Source of the DNA: Paraflavitalea devenefica
GTDB taxonomy: Bacteria > Bacteroidota > Bacteroidia > Chitinophagales > Chitinophagaceae
Direction: 5' to 3'
DNA length: 64,000 nucleotides
Assembly (NCBI RefSeq): GCF_011759375.1
Contig: NZ_JAARML010000007.1
Coordinates: 186,001 to 250,000 of the forward strand
The position numbers were made by a program, and so were the translations under genes. A model generated the notes under the pieces. The model saw only the letters and a program-made list of their open reading frames with translations, was not told where the DNA came from and ran no database searches. This document shows, one piece after another, positions 38,310 to 48,059 of this stretch. Within the stretch, counting starts at the first letter, position 1; the number at the start of each line of letters is the position of its first letter.

Positions 38310-41300
38310 TTAGAAAGTAATATTAGCACCTAGGTTGTAACGCTTTACAGTAGGGTAAGCACCTTGCGAGGCCCAGCCTGTGCCGGCGAAATTCGCTTCG
38401 CGGTCATCCGGCATCTTGCTCCAGGACACCAGGTTGTTACCGTTGAGGTAGATCCGGAGCGATGCCAGCCCTACCCGCTTCACCAGGCCACTGCTGAACG
38501 TATAAGCGATCTCGGCGTTCTTCAGCCGCAGGTAGGAACCATCGTACATATATTGCGTACCCCGGTAATAACCGGCCGGGGTGGAGAGCCATCGGGGCAT
38601 CGGTACATCCGCATTGAAATTGTCTTTCGACCAGTAAGTGCCCTCGTCATATACGATATGGTTCTGGCTGCCCAGGCTGTTGAACACCACCTGGCGGGTT
38701 ACATTGTTCACCCCGTAGAACTGCACAAAAAAGGAGAGTGCCTTCCAGTCAACACCAAAAGTGGCATTGTAGGTGTTTTGCGGCCAACTGCTATGACCAT
38801 AAGGAATATTGTCGCGCGTATCGATTATCCCATCGCCGTTATAATCCACGATGTGATAATTGCCAGGCAGCTTTTGGTTGTCGTTGGTATTGTGGATAGT
38901 GCTGCCGTACAGCTCATCCCAGGTATTGTAATAACCCTGGCTCACATACGAATAGGTTTGACCGATCTGCATATTATCCGATTTCTGGTAGTCCGGTAGC
39001 AACGCAGGATTATCACCGTCAACGACCCTGTTCTTGGTATGCGTCAAATTCAGGTCTGCCCACAGCCGCAGGTCGCGCGACGTCATATAATTAAAATGCA
39101 GCTCCAGTTCATACCCCTGTGAGTTTACCTTGCCCAGGTTGGCCACCGGCGGGGTGGTTCCGAAATAAGAAGGAACAGAAGTGCGGGTGCCCATCAGGAT
39201 CTTGGTGCGCTTATCCTGGAAGAAATCGACCTTACCTTTAATGAATCCTTTGAGCAATTCAAAATCGACGCCCACATTGTACTTCTCCGCCTGCTCCCAT
39301 TGCACATTCGGATTGCCCACAGTGGCTTCCCGGTACCAGTTGAACGGACTTTGCTCGGCTCCTTCACCGCTCATCCCCAACCGTGCGCGACCGCCATAGG
39401 CCCACTCCGTCAGGTACAGGAAGCGCGAGCCCACGTTATCAAACCCCGTCTGGCCATAAGAAGCACGCAACTTCAGCAGGTCCAGGAATCCTATGCTTCG
39501 CATAAATTTCTCGTTCGAAACGATCCAGTTCAAGCCACCCGAAGAGAAGAAAGCAAAACGGTATTCGGGGGCAAACTTCTCAGAACCATTATAAGCACCG
39601 TTGTATTCGATCGTGTATTTATTGTCGTAAGTGTATGTAGTACGGAATACCCAATCTTCCCGGTAAGAGGGGATCTCGCTGCCATTGGCCGTGATATTGC
39701 GGTTCAGCAATCCCATGGCAGTGACCGCATGCCGCTTTGCAAAGGTCCTGGCATAGTTCAATTGCAACTGGTAGAACAGCCTGCGTTGATTGCCCGTTAC
39801 GGCGCCCGCGGCCGGCGACCACTTGGCGCCCTCCTGGAAATCGAAAGAAGTGGGTGGATCAAAAGTCTCCTTATAACTCACGATACCGGTTTCTGGATCG
39901 ACCCATTTACGCTGCACGCCATTGTACAGGTCGTTCACACCCCGGTCGCTTTCAATGAAAGTATTGTCCATCGATACCGTACCGTTGAAGCGCAGCCCCT
40001 TCACCAACCTGTCCAGGTTCTGCTCCAGCGAAAAGTCGGTGGTGATGCGGGTGGTGGTCTGGTATTGAATACCCCCTGTAGCCAGGCTCCGTGCAGAGTT
40101 CTCCGCTCTTCCTTCATTGGGTGCATAATAACCCCAGGAACCGTCGGCATACTTTGGCAGGAACACGTCCGGCGCTGTCGTATACGCATCGATCCAGGGA
40201 CCGTATTGATTACCCGTAAAGCCCCAGGGACTTTTCCGCACCCCATACGAGCCGGAAAGGTTCACCTTGAAAAGCGTAGAAGACGTCAGTTGAAAATCGA
40301 GGTTGGTGCGAACATTCAGCCGTGTAAAGCCGAAGCCGGGTTTATAACCCCGGTTATTATCAAGCACCCTGAACAGGTCGCCCTCATGCAGGAAGTCGGC
40401 ACTGGTGAAATACTTCACGAAGCGGGTGCCGCCGCTAACATTCAGGTTCGCGTTGTGCGACATCGCATACTCTTTGAAAAGCGCCTTTGCCCAGTCCACA
40501 TTCGGATACCGTTCCGCCTCTTCGAGGTTGGCAGGGTAACGGTATTTATTGATGATGTCCATCGGCGTATAATTGTTCCAGCTCTCCGGTTTCAGCGCCA
40601 GCTCGTATTCGATCGCGTCATTCATCGTACGGAAGGTTTCATACGAATCCGCTTTCCCCGGCAATTTGGAGGGCACTTTCATAATGGTGTTCACCGTACC
40701 ACGGATAGAGGCCTTGCCGGTCTTACCGCGCTTGGTGGTAATGAGGATAACACCATTGGCGCCGCGCGATCCGAATACTGCCGTAGCGGAAGCATCTTTC
40801 AATACCGCCACGGTCTCCACGGAACCGATGTCTACACTCGTCATCGGACGCTCTACCCCATCCACCAATATCAGCGGACTGCTATTGTTCCAGGTGCTGC
40901 GGCCACGGATGATGATCTGCGGGTCTTCTTCACCGGGCAGGCCCGTACTTTGCGCAGTAATAAGTCCCGGCACATTACCGGTCAGCGCCGCGCCGATATT
41001 CGACACACCGCCGGCCCTTTCCAGCGTCTTGCCCGTGGTTTGGGAAACAGCCGCTACCACACTTTCTTTTTTCTGCCGGCCATAACCTACCACTACCACA
41101 TCTTCCAGGCCGATCACACTGTCTTTTAAATGGACGATTGCGTTATTGATGCTGCGGACATTCACTTCCTGCATCACCTTGCCCACAGAAGTGAACACCA
41201 GGATATACCTGTCGGAAGGGACACGCAGGGCAAACTTCCCATCAGCGGTGGTACTCGTACTGATGGTGGTCTGTTTTACAAAGACAGTCACGCCCGGCAC

Positions 41301-41447
41301 CGGTACATTCCTTTCATCCAGCACCACGCCCTGCACCACGCGGGCATCCTGCGCCTGCAACGGCGAACGGGCAAGCGTCATCGTCAGCGTTACCGCTGTT
41401 ACAACAAGCCATTTCCACGACTTTTGTGTAATGATCATTTTAAGCAT
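38310..41447 (-). CDS. SusC-like TonB-dependent transporter (first pair)
   Basis: A 1045-residue outer-membrane transporter and the first gene of the xylan operon. After a signal peptide (residues 1-31, ending SPLQAQ) comes a CarboxypepD_reg-like domain (VVLDERNVPVPGVTVFVK), the SusC signature DVVVVGYGRQKKESVVAAVS, a plug with LILVDGVERP and FGSRGANGVILITTKRG, then the barrel ending YNLGANITF. The start at 41447 (or 41438) gives a proper signal peptide; the upstream ATG at 41540 would add 31 residues of unrelated sequence. The 444 nt upstream are free of genes and should hold the operon control region. Confidence 0.94.
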   Translation of the reverse strand: MLKMIITQKSWKWLVVTAVTLTMTLARSPLQAQDARVVQGVVLDERNVPVPGVTVFVKQTTISTSTTADGKFALRVPSDRYILVFTSVGKVMQEVNVRSINNAIVHLKDSVIGLEDVVVVGYGRQKKESVVAAVSQTTGKTLERAGGVSNIGAALTGNVPGLITAQSTGLPGEEDPQIIIRGRSTWNNSSPLILVDGVERPMTSVDIGSVETVAVLKDASATAVFGSRGANGVILITTKRGKTGKASIRGTVNTIMKVPSKLPGKADSYETFRTMNDAIEYELALKPESWNNYTPMDIINKYRYPANLEEAERYPNVDWAKALFKEYAMSHNANLNVSGGTRFVKYFTSADFLHEGDLFRVLDNNRGYKPGFGFTRLNVRTNLDFQLTSSTLFKVNLSGSYGVRKSPWGFTGNQYGPWIDAYTTAPDVFLPKYADGSWGYYAPNEGRAENSARSLATGGIQYQTTTRITTDFSLEQNLDRLVKGLRFNGTVSMDNTFIESDRGVNDLYNGVQRKWVDPETGIVSYKETFDPPTSFDFQEGAKWSPAAGAVTGNQRRLFYQLQLNYARTFAKRHAVTAMGLLNRNITANGSEIPSYREDWVFRTTYTYDNKYTIEYNGAYNGSEKFAPEYRFAFFSSGGLNWIVSNEKFMRSIGFLDLLKLRASYGQTGFDNVGSRFLYLTEWAYGGRARLGMSGEGAEQSPFNWYREATVGNPNVQWEQAEKYNVGVDFELLKGFIKGKVDFFQDKRTKILMGTRTSVPSYFGTTPPVANLGKVNSQGYELELHFNYMTSRDLRLWADLNLTHTKNRVVDGDNPALLPDYQKSDNMQIGQTYSYVSQGYYNTWDELYGSTIHNTNDNQKLPGNYHIVDYNGDGIIDTRDNIPYGHSSWPQNTYNATFGVDWKALSFFVQFYGVNNVTRQVVFNSLGSQNHIVYDEGTYWSKDNFNADVPMPRWLSTPAGYYRGTQYMYDGSYLRLKNAEIAYTFSSGLVKRVGLASLRIYLNGNNLVSWSKMPDDREANFAGTGWASQGAYPTVKRYNLGANITF

Positions 41448-41891
41448 TGGGTTTGTAAATATTTTAATATGAGGGGCAATAAGCGGTCCCGGTCCATAAG
41501 GACTCCTTCGGAGCAACCCGTAACAGGTTGTCATATCCAAAGCAAAGGCATTGCCGACTGCCGATTGCCGGATTACAGGGTTTTACTGGCTGTTATGTAC
41601 GTGATGATGATAGGGAAAACGGTCGGAACGGAGCTTGCCGACCTGGGAGGTGTTCGAATTTCATAAGCAATCATTTTAGCGTTTAATAAGCAATTTTTTC
41701 AGTCACATGGCACAGAACACAGATAACAATACACGAATCTACAATTGTCATACTGACACGAATGGCACGAATCGCCAAAAGGAGGGTAATAATGTTTTAA
41801 CCAGCTACCTCCATGCGATCCAGGCTTACAATAACATACTGATTTTCACTGCATACATTACTCATATAGCAAATTTTAATGGTGACGTTTC
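41448..41891. other. Gene-free control region upstream of the xylan operon
   Basis: No protein gene is supported here. I see a small hairpin CTCC-TTC-GGAG (41508-41518), three tandem heptads TGCCGAC/TGCCGAT/TGCCGGA (41552-41572) and a long A/T-rich stretch near the GH43 stop. No clean TAnnTTTG box facing the SusC gene was found, so promoter position remains open. The hybrid regulator probably binds somewhere in this stretch. Confidence 0.5.
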
Positions 41892-43892
41892 TTATTTACC
41901 CGCTCTCAGCAAACGGATACTGTTGATGACTATATCCTGCGGTGTACCTGCAGGAAACCTGACAAACAGATCATGCTGACCGGATATCTTTCCTCCGCCA
42001 GCGCGCAGCAGCGCCACGTGCCCTGCCCTTTTACCGGACTTAATAGGAACCGCAGCGATCTTCTCCCCTTCCTGCAAGTCATCCAGCACCACCTCTAGTA
42101 CCCCGCCTTTGGCCGCACCGGCCATCACCTCAATCGCTTTGGCTTCGCCGGCAATGCCAAAATCCACACCGGCAATCATCAGCCAGCCGCCATAATTGGA
42201 ATGATTGGTAACTGCCCACTCGCCCCCCTGCTGTATTTTTTGAATGCCAAAGTGATTATTGTTGCCAACAACAGGCAGTGAAGAGAACCCGTCTTTGCAA
42301 ATGAACAGATCGAAATCAACCGCCCCGCCTTCGGCAAACAACCCCATACTGGTACCGACCCAGCTATTGAAATTGGGCTGCACTTTATCGAGCGGTACAG
42401 CGTTGATGGTGCCAACGGGCAGCCAGCGCCTGCCATCAACACTGTAATAGCCGGTCAATCGGTGTTCATACCGCTCTAATTTCAGCCACACGCCTTTTCC
42501 TTTATTATTATAAGGCACCTTCCGCATGGCTGTATCCAGTTGCAATACGATGTGCTGTTCCTTTTCCGATGCGTAGAATAACCGAACAAACACACGTTGA
42601 TCGCCATTCGTGAGGTAAATACCGCCCTTCGATGCAGCACTACCCTGCCCTATATCCAGCCGCGTGAGGGCCGAATAGAAATGGTCTGTTTCCTTTTGCA
42701 CCAGGTGCGTGCGGCTGCTGTCCGGCGTGAGGCGTACCCATCCTTTTCGTGACGACAGTGAATAACTGGCAGCAGAACCTTTGTTCAGGAAATGCCACCA
42801 GGCGCCCAGCTTGTCTGCCCCAAAATCATCAGAGTGCACGCTGCGCCAGGGCGTCCTGTTGTTCTTCAAAGCAGGCTTCAACACCGGCGTGCTTACCGGA
42901 GGCAAACCCCAGGGCCTGTCGTTTTCCCATATCACCTGGTACAGCGATGTTTGACGGCCCATACCGCTCCAATCATCAGCGCCATGCTTTTGATAACTCT
43001 GGCCAATCGTCCACCAGGTGCCATCAGCGAGTTGAATGGGGGCTGAAATATGATTGGGCCGGGGAAAAGTATTATTGGGATCAGGGCTTGGCTTGAAGAA
43101 ATCACCCAGCCGCTCCCATTTGGTGGAATCGGCTGTTAACTCCCTTGCCCGCAGTACATATTGGCCTCCGGACACATCACCGGCGGGGAAATAATAATAG
43201 TATCCATTGCGCTTGCACATCACCGGACCTTCCGCCCAGCTATACTGCAAATGGGCATTGATCCAGTCGAGGTTGATCACCGAATCGGTGAGCTGGCCAT
43301 CACGGCCCAGGGCCTGCAGGCGGTTCACCTTCTGGCCGTTCTTGATCACCATATACGGCTTGCCATCGTCATCTATAAAAATGGAATTATCATAACCCAG
43401 GTTGCCTGTTTTTGGATTGGTCTCCACCTTCACCGGGGCCGACCACGGCCCTGCCGGCGAAGCCGCTTTTGAAAACCACTGGCCATTCGAGGAAAAATAG
43501 ATCCAGTATGAACCGTAGAAATAAGTGATGGCGCCCTGCCACACGCCTTTTGAGGGACCATCGCTCACCATATTGGCCTGCGCAGGTGGCAGCACCCGGC
43601 CGATCACCTTCCAGTGTACCAGGTCTTTGGAATGATAGATCGGTAAATAAGGATTGAAGTGGAACGAGGAACCACAATGGTAAAAATCATCTCCCACCTT
43701 CAGCAGCGTAGGATCAGGATGATCGCCCGGCAGTACCGGGTTCACATACGTATTGACTGTATTATAGAAACGCGCTGAATCGGCATCCGCTATCCCGGAA
43801 GCATTTGATCCGGGGCCACTGGGTTGTGCATATAAACATGGAGTGGTAAGCAACAAACTAAAAAAAGCAACTGCAACCGTTCTGGTAATCAT
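41892..43892 (-). CDS. GH43 beta-xylosidase/arabinofuranosidase with CBM6-like C-terminus
   Basis: A 666-residue exported enzyme. A signal peptide precedes a five-bladed GH43 propeller with general base Asp60 (GDHPDPT), pKa-modulating Asp168 (YDNSIFIDDDG) and general acid Glu221 (SWAEGP). A GH43-type C-terminal beta-sandwich follows (about 350-530), then a CBM6-like module (about 545-664). Family members release xylose or arabinose from the non-reducing end of xylooligosaccharides; the sequence does not separate the two. It lies upstream of the SusC operon on the same strand but 444 nt away, so it likely has its own promoter, shared as a divergent region with the esterase-like gene at 44014. 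Confidence 0.92.
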   Translation of the reverse strand: MITRTVAVAFFSLLLTTPCLYAQPSGPGSNASGIADADSARFYNTVNTYVNPVLPGDHPDPTLLKVGDDFYHCGSSFHFNPYLPIYHSKDLVHWKVIGRVLPPAQANMVSDGPSKGVWQGAITYFYGSYWIYFSSNGQWFSKAASPAGPWSAPVKVETNPKTGNLGYDNSIFIDDDGKPYMVIKNGQKVNRLQALGRDGQLTDSVINLDWINAHLQYSWAEGPVMCKRNGYYYYFPAGDVSGGQYVLRARELTADSTKWERLGDFFKPSPDPNNTFPRPNHISAPIQLADGTWWTIGQSYQKHGADDWSGMGRQTSLYQVIWENDRPWGLPPVSTPVLKPALKNNRTPWRSVHSDDFGADKLGAWWHFLNKGSAASYSLSSRKGWVRLTPDSSRTHLVQKETDHFYSALTRLDIGQGSAASKGGIYLTNGDQRVFVRLFYASEKEQHIVLQLDTAMRKVPYNNKGKGVWLKLERYEHRLTGYYSVDGRRWLPVGTINAVPLDKVQPNFNSWVGTSMGLFAEGGAVDFDLFICKDGFSSLPVVGNNNHFGIQKIQQGGEWAVTNHSNYGGWLMIAGVDFGIAGEAKAIEVMAGAAKGGVLEVVLDDLQEGEKIAAVPIKSGKRAGHVALLRAGGGKISGQHDLFVRFPAGTPQDIVINSIRLLRAGK

Positions 43893-43939
43893 CTGGCAAG
43901 ACTTTATTTATTATAGCAGCAAGATATTACCACACACCC

Positions 43940-43990
43940 GCTACCGGGTAGCACAAATGTTTAAATGAAGGGCAAAAATGTTTAGATTGA
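43940..43990. promoter_or_regulatory. Dyad and 21-bp-phased direct repeats in a divergent promoter region
   Basis: Between the divergent GH43 and esterase-like genes there is a perfect 13-bp dyad GCTACC-G-GGTAGC (43940-43952). It is followed by two copies of AAATGTTTA(A/G)AT at 43955 and 43976, spaced 21 bp (two helical turns). This layout is typical of a dimeric operator, but no regulator can be assigned. The minus strand at the first copy also reads AACATTTG, a seven of eight -7 match for GH43. Confidence 0.4.
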
Positions 43991-44013
43991 GCCCTTATTA
44001 AGCAACCACATCC

Positions 44014-45156
44014 ATGCGCACCTATTTTCTCCTGCCATTTATATTGATATGCCTGGTTGCCCCTGCACAGGATAAAGCATTGCAGGAATACCTTAACCTG
44101 TATGCCAAAGAGATCAATCCGGCTATAGCCGGTTTCCAAGGCTTTTCTTTCCTGGATTCGTTATTAAAAGGTAAAAGGATTGTGGCGCTGGGAGAAAGCA
44201 GCCACGGTACGGAAGAATACAGTGCAACAAAATTCCAGCTCATTCAATACATGCATGAAAAACTGGGCTATAATGTGCTCCTGTTCGAAAGCCCGATGGC
44301 CAACTGCAGTTACGTAAACCTTTCCCCGGATACGGCCACGCGGCAGTTGGTGCGCAACAGCATTCAAGCTGTTTGGCACACAGAAACGGTTCGCCGGTTA
44401 TTTGCTTACGTAAAAGAAAGGCATATCCGGTTTGGTGGATTCGATCCGCAGTTTATGTACTCCCCTTATCCCGAAGCGGTTTTGACTGATGCGTTTGAAA
44501 CTTATCCCCCTATAAAAAATACCTTATTACAACTGGAACACAGGATTGCAGCCACCATTACAACACCGCGGCAATATCTTTCCTTAAAAGACAGCTTTTC
44601 AGCCGCCTATGACCAGTTGGCCGTACAATTGTCGGCACTGCCGCTTTCGCCGTTACAGCAATGGATGAAACAGATGATCACTACCAATATCAGCTACTAT
44701 GCGCGGATTAACCAGGGCGATCAACGGGATTCCTGCATGGCGAAAAATATTATATGGATGGCCGAAAACCTGTATCCCCATGAAAAGATCATCATCTGGG
44801 CGCACAATACACATATTGACAAAAATCCCAGTCATAAGAAGATGATGGGCAAACTGCTGGCAGCGCATTTTAAAGACCAATTCTATGGGATTGGTTTGTA
44901 CATGGTAAACGGGACCACCGCTTTAAACAATCGGACCATCATACCGGTGCAGCCTGCTCCAAAGGGCTCGCTGGAAGAAGCATTGACCGCCACAGGATTC
45001 AGGACTACCTTTATTGAAACCGGCCATCCCCTATTTGATCGTAAAATGGTCACTTTACATTGGGGCAAAGACAGGCAGTTCCTCACACCAGGTAAAAGTT
45101 ATGACGCAATAGTGTTGGTGAACGGCGTACGCCCGCCTGATTATTTAAAAGAATAA
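44014..45156 (+). CDS. Erythromycin esterase family protein
   Basis: A 380-residue protein with a signal peptide (FILICLVAPAQ) and the EreA/EreB-superfamily pattern: GESSHGTEE (Glu61, His64), FESPMANC, HIRFGGFDPQFMYSP and IIIWAHNTHIDKN. EreB and EreA hydrolyse the macrolactone of erythromycin, but most distant members, including exported Bacteroidota forms, have no known substrate. So esterase or hydrolase is as far as this goes, and macrolide resistance should not be assumed. It is transcribed away from the GH43 gene, from a region with a dyad and phased repeats. Confidence 0.82.
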   Translation: MRTYFLLPFILICLVAPAQDKALQEYLNLYAKEINPAIAGFQGFSFLDSLLKGKRIVALGESSHGTEEYSATKFQLIQYMHEKLGYNVLLFESPMANCSYVNLSPDTATRQLVRNSIQAVWHTETVRRLFAYVKERHIRFGGFDPQFMYSPYPEAVLTDAFETYPPIKNTLLQLEHRIAATITTPRQYLSLKDSFSAAYDQLAVQLSALPLSPLQQWMKQMITTNISYYARINQGDQRDSCMAKNIIWMAENLYPHEKIIIWAHNTHIDKNPSHKKMMGKLLAAHFKDQFYGIGLYMVNGTTALNNRTIIPVQPAPKGSLEEALTATGFRTTFIETGHPLFDRKMVTLHWGKDRQFLTPGKSYDAIVLVNGVRPPDYLKE

Positions 45157-45252
45157 TATCCACTTACCCGCAACAAATTCCCAAAGCGCAAACGGCCGCC
45201 TTGATTGACGACCGCTGCTTTTTCGACTGCTTGCTGATAACTGTACTACTGC

Positions 45253-46224
45253 TTAAAATGTATTTAATTCTGCCAGGTGTGTATACCCTGCATTGTAACA
45301 GGAGTTGATGCTTATTTTAAAATAACGGGCCTGCTTGAAACCACCCGGCAGGAACTGCGATTGCAGGTCCTTGCTGTTCTGCAGGTTGAAGGTGCCGGCA
45401 TCGGTCCACGTGTTATTGTCCACGCTCACCTGTATATTCACTTCATTGGGCCGGCCGTTATAGTCTCCCTGCCGTCCCACAAAGGATAAACCATGTAAGA
45501 TTTTCTCCGTGCCCATATCAATGGTGAACCAGTGGGGCGGGCCGGGTGATCCACCTTGCCACTGGCTGTGCCAGAAGGTACCGGTATTGTTGTCGAGCGC
45601 ATGGACAACACGCCCATTGTCGGGCCCTTCCCCATTCGCTTCCTGGGATGAGAAACCGGTAACCTGCCAGCCAGTCCTGTCGTAGTTGGGATAATCTTTC
45701 AGGTCGGGCTGCGTTTTCACGATATAGAAAGTCGTGCGCAGGCCTTCATTCACGGTCATCGATTTCGTCGCAAGGCTGATCGGCAATATATAAGTCTGTA
45801 GTGCTTCCATCGCGCCCGGGCCATTCGTTTTGAAAGTAATCGTCTGCGGCTCAGTGCTGAGCTTACCCCGTGGGATGACCGCTTCTGTAGCCGACAAGGT
45901 ATAACTGCTGGCAGGCAGGATGGGGTAATTGGTTTTGTTGGCCGTATTGAAACTGTCCGCCTTCTGTTGATCAACGGTAAAGCTCACTGCGATATCATTA
46001 ACCGGGTAATCCTGTCCGCCAAAGTTGGCGCCATATACCAGCGTTTGTGCACTGTCGGTGATCTTTAACGTTCGAACGATGGGGCCATTCACGGCCTGCG
46101 GCATGTACACGCGGTTGTAGCTTTCAACAGGTTGGTAAGGGAGGTTGAGGTCCGCCTTGCAGCCGGCTGCAAGGAAGCAGACTGCCATCAACAGTACCAG
46201 GAAGTAAGTAAGTTTATTGCGCAT
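45253..46224 (-). CDS. DUF1735 lipoprotein with F5/8 type C (discoidin) domain
   Basis: A 323-residue lipoprotein (LVLLMAVCFLAAGC, Cys22). Residues 35-180 follow the DUF1735/BT_3987 N-terminal pattern, and residues 185-323 form an F5/8 type C discoidin-like domain with ALDNNTGTFWHSQW and HWFTIDMG, typical of carbohydrate-binding CBM32-type folds. It is the third gene of a SusC-SusD-binding-protein set (30 nt after the SusD) and presumably sits on the surface as an extra glycan capture protein. No enzymatic residues are expected. Confidence 0.88.
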   Translation of the reverse strand: MRNKLTYFLVLLMAVCFLAAGCKADLNLPYQPVESYNRVYMPQAVNGPIVRTLKITDSAQTLVYGANFGGQDYPVNDIAVSFTVDQQKADSFNTANKTNYPILPASSYTLSATEAVIPRGKLSTEPQTITFKTNGPGAMEALQTYILPISLATKSMTVNEGLRTTFYIVKTQPDLKDYPNYDRTGWQVTGFSSQEANGEGPDNGRVVHALDNNTGTFWHSQWQGGSPGPPHWFTIDMGTEKILHGLSFVGRQGDYNGRPNEVNIQVSVDNNTWTDAGTFNLQNSKDLQSQFLPGGFKQARYFKISINSCYNAGYTHLAELNTF

Positions 46225-46254
46225 GATAATAAAATAATAGTGAAAGAATAGGGA

Positions 46255-48036
46255 TTACCAACCGGGATTTTGCACCACCAGCTTCGACCGGTCCATATCA
46301 TACTGACTGATGGGGAACCAATAAGAAGCCGGGTTGCGGAACTTGTGCTCACTGGCCACTACCCGCGTATAAAAACTGTTGTCGTCCTTATTAATATTCA
46401 TGCCGTGCATGCTGCCCATTACCTGTGGCGCGATCTTCCAGCGCCTGATATCGAACCAGCGATGGCATTCAAAGGCCAGCTCTATCCTTCTTTCCTGCCA
46501 GATGCTGCTGCGCATGGCCGCCTGGCTGGCCGGCGCCGGGAGGCCTGCCGAGCCATAAACAGGAATGCCTGCGCGCGTACGGATGAGGTTGAGGTATTGC
46601 AGGATGTCGGCATTGGCCGGATCGTATTCATTCAGCGCTTCTACATAATTGAGGTACACTTCCGCCAGGCGCAACAGGCAGATCGGCCGCTGGAACTGCT
46701 GTCCGTTGCCCCCGCTGCCGGCATTGGTTTGCGGGGCCACGTTCTTGCGAATCAGGTAGCCGGTCTTTGTCCAGTCGGTGGGGTGACCGTTCTTGCCATT
46801 GGAACTGCTGGCATAAAAAGTGATCGCCTTGGCGCTGGTCATCGTGCCCCCCTGGAAGAAGCTGTTGTTATAAGTAACGGAAGCGTAGAACCGCGGCTCG
46901 CGGTTGATATACATGTTAAATACAGGGACGCCGTTAACAGTCGTGAATCCTGTTTCCGAATACAAGGGAGAACTGGTGATGGGATGGCCATCGCTCATAA
47001 AGTAAGCGTCTATCTGTTCCTGCGTAACGCCCATGCCACACCAGCCGCCTGCCTGCCGGGGCATACAATGCACATCCCAGGAGCCCAGCCCATTGCTTTT
47101 GCGGTTGAAGATCTGCTCACTGTTCCAGGCCTGCAGGAAAACGCCCTGGTAAGATTTCACCGGATCATTACCCGGATCTTTGTACAGCGAATACAAACCC
47201 AGGTCAATAACAGCTTTGGCGGCATCGGCGGCACGCTTCCATTTTTGGGGGTCGTATGTTTGGTTGATGAGCGACTTCCCTTCTTTGCTTTGCAGGCTGG
47301 CCATCTCGGCATTGCCATTGTATAGCGGACTTGCCGCGTACAGTAACAGCCTGGCCTTTACGGCCAGTGCAATACCCACCGTGATGCGGCCATTCTGGAT
47401 ATCACTGGCCTGCCCGTTGCTCGAAGGCACTTTGGGTAATACGGCAGCAGCTTTGTCCAGTTCGCTCACCACGTAATCCACACAGCTATCGAAGGGGCTG
47501 CGCGGAAACTGCATGGCTTCGGCTGGTGCATCAGCGGCTATCTCCTTTTCGCCTACGATCACCACCGGGCCGTATTGCCGCATGAGCTGGAAGTAGAAGT
47601 AAGCACGGAGAAAACGCGCTTCTGCTTTATACTGGTCAATAAGGCCCTGACCGTCCACAGCAAGTATCTCCGCGTTATTGTCAATATGGTTGATGAAATA
47701 AGTGGCCGAGCGGATGCCGCGATAGTAAGTGCCCCAGCGATCGAAGAGCACACTACCGGCACTCATATTGCCGATATTCAGTTCGTAGGGCGCATATTTA
47801 CTCCAGGTGGCATCCATTTCATCCGAATTGGCGCCCCAGGGATTATCTGCCCACTGGTTACTTTCGTCGGGCACATAATTATAAATGTTGGCAAGGTATT
47901 GCTCCGAAGGTCCTTTTTTCTGGAATACCTGCTCAATGGTGATGCGGTCATTAGGTACCTGGTCGAGGTATTTTTTACAGCCGGACAGCAGCAGCACGGT
48001 GGCCGTAAGCAAAACGAAGTGATAATGCATTTTCAT
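46255..48036 (-). CDS. SusD-like glycan-binding lipoprotein (second glycan locus)
   Basis: A 593-residue RagB/SusD-family lipoprotein (TATVLLLSGC, Cys20, followed by KKYLDQVPND). It has the helical segment FLRAYFYFQLMRQYGPVVIV and the C-terminal signature SIWQERRIELAFECHRWFDIRRW. The start at 48036 (MKMHYHF) is used because the longer frame adds 37 residues that overlap the SusC gene and contain no signal. The partner SusC ends 24 nt upstream. It is followed by the discoidin-domain lipoprotein. Confidence 0.93.
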   Translation of the reverse strand: MKMHYHFVLLTATVLLLSGCKKYLDQVPNDRITIEQVFQKKGPSEQYLANIYNYVPDESNQWADNPWGANSDEMDATWSKYAPYELNIGNMSAGSVLFDRWGTYYRGIRSATYFINHIDNNAEILAVDGQGLIDQYKAEARFLRAYFYFQLMRQYGPVVIVGEKEIAADAPAEAMQFPRSPFDSCVDYVVSELDKAAAVLPKVPSSNGQASDIQNGRITVGIALAVKARLLLYAASPLYNGNAEMASLQSKEGKSLINQTYDPQKWKRAADAAKAVIDLGLYSLYKDPGNDPVKSYQGVFLQAWNSEQIFNRKSNGLGSWDVHCMPRQAGGWCGMGVTQEQIDAYFMSDGHPITSSPLYSETGFTTVNGVPVFNMYINREPRFYASVTYNNSFFQGGTMTSAKAITFYASSSNGKNGHPTDWTKTGYLIRKNVAPQTNAGSGGNGQQFQRPICLLRLAEVYLNYVEALNEYDPANADILQYLNLIRTRAGIPVYGSAGLPAPASQAAMRSSIWQERRIELAFECHRWFDIRRWKIAPQVMGSMHGMNINKDDNSFYTRVVASEHKFRNPASYWFPISQYDMDRSKLVVQNPGW

Positions 48037-48059
48037 ATAGCGTAGTCTTTTGGAATGCC

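Noticed and set aside
39300..41129. A 609-codon plus-strand open frame opposite the first SusC
   Set aside because: Same reason: a long shadow in GC-rich coding sequence. No start context and no recognisable domain.
44014..45156. Calling this gene a macrolide resistance determinant
   Set aside because: The family signature is present, but it is exported and sits in a glycan neighbourhood. Most distant members have no shown activity on erythromycin.
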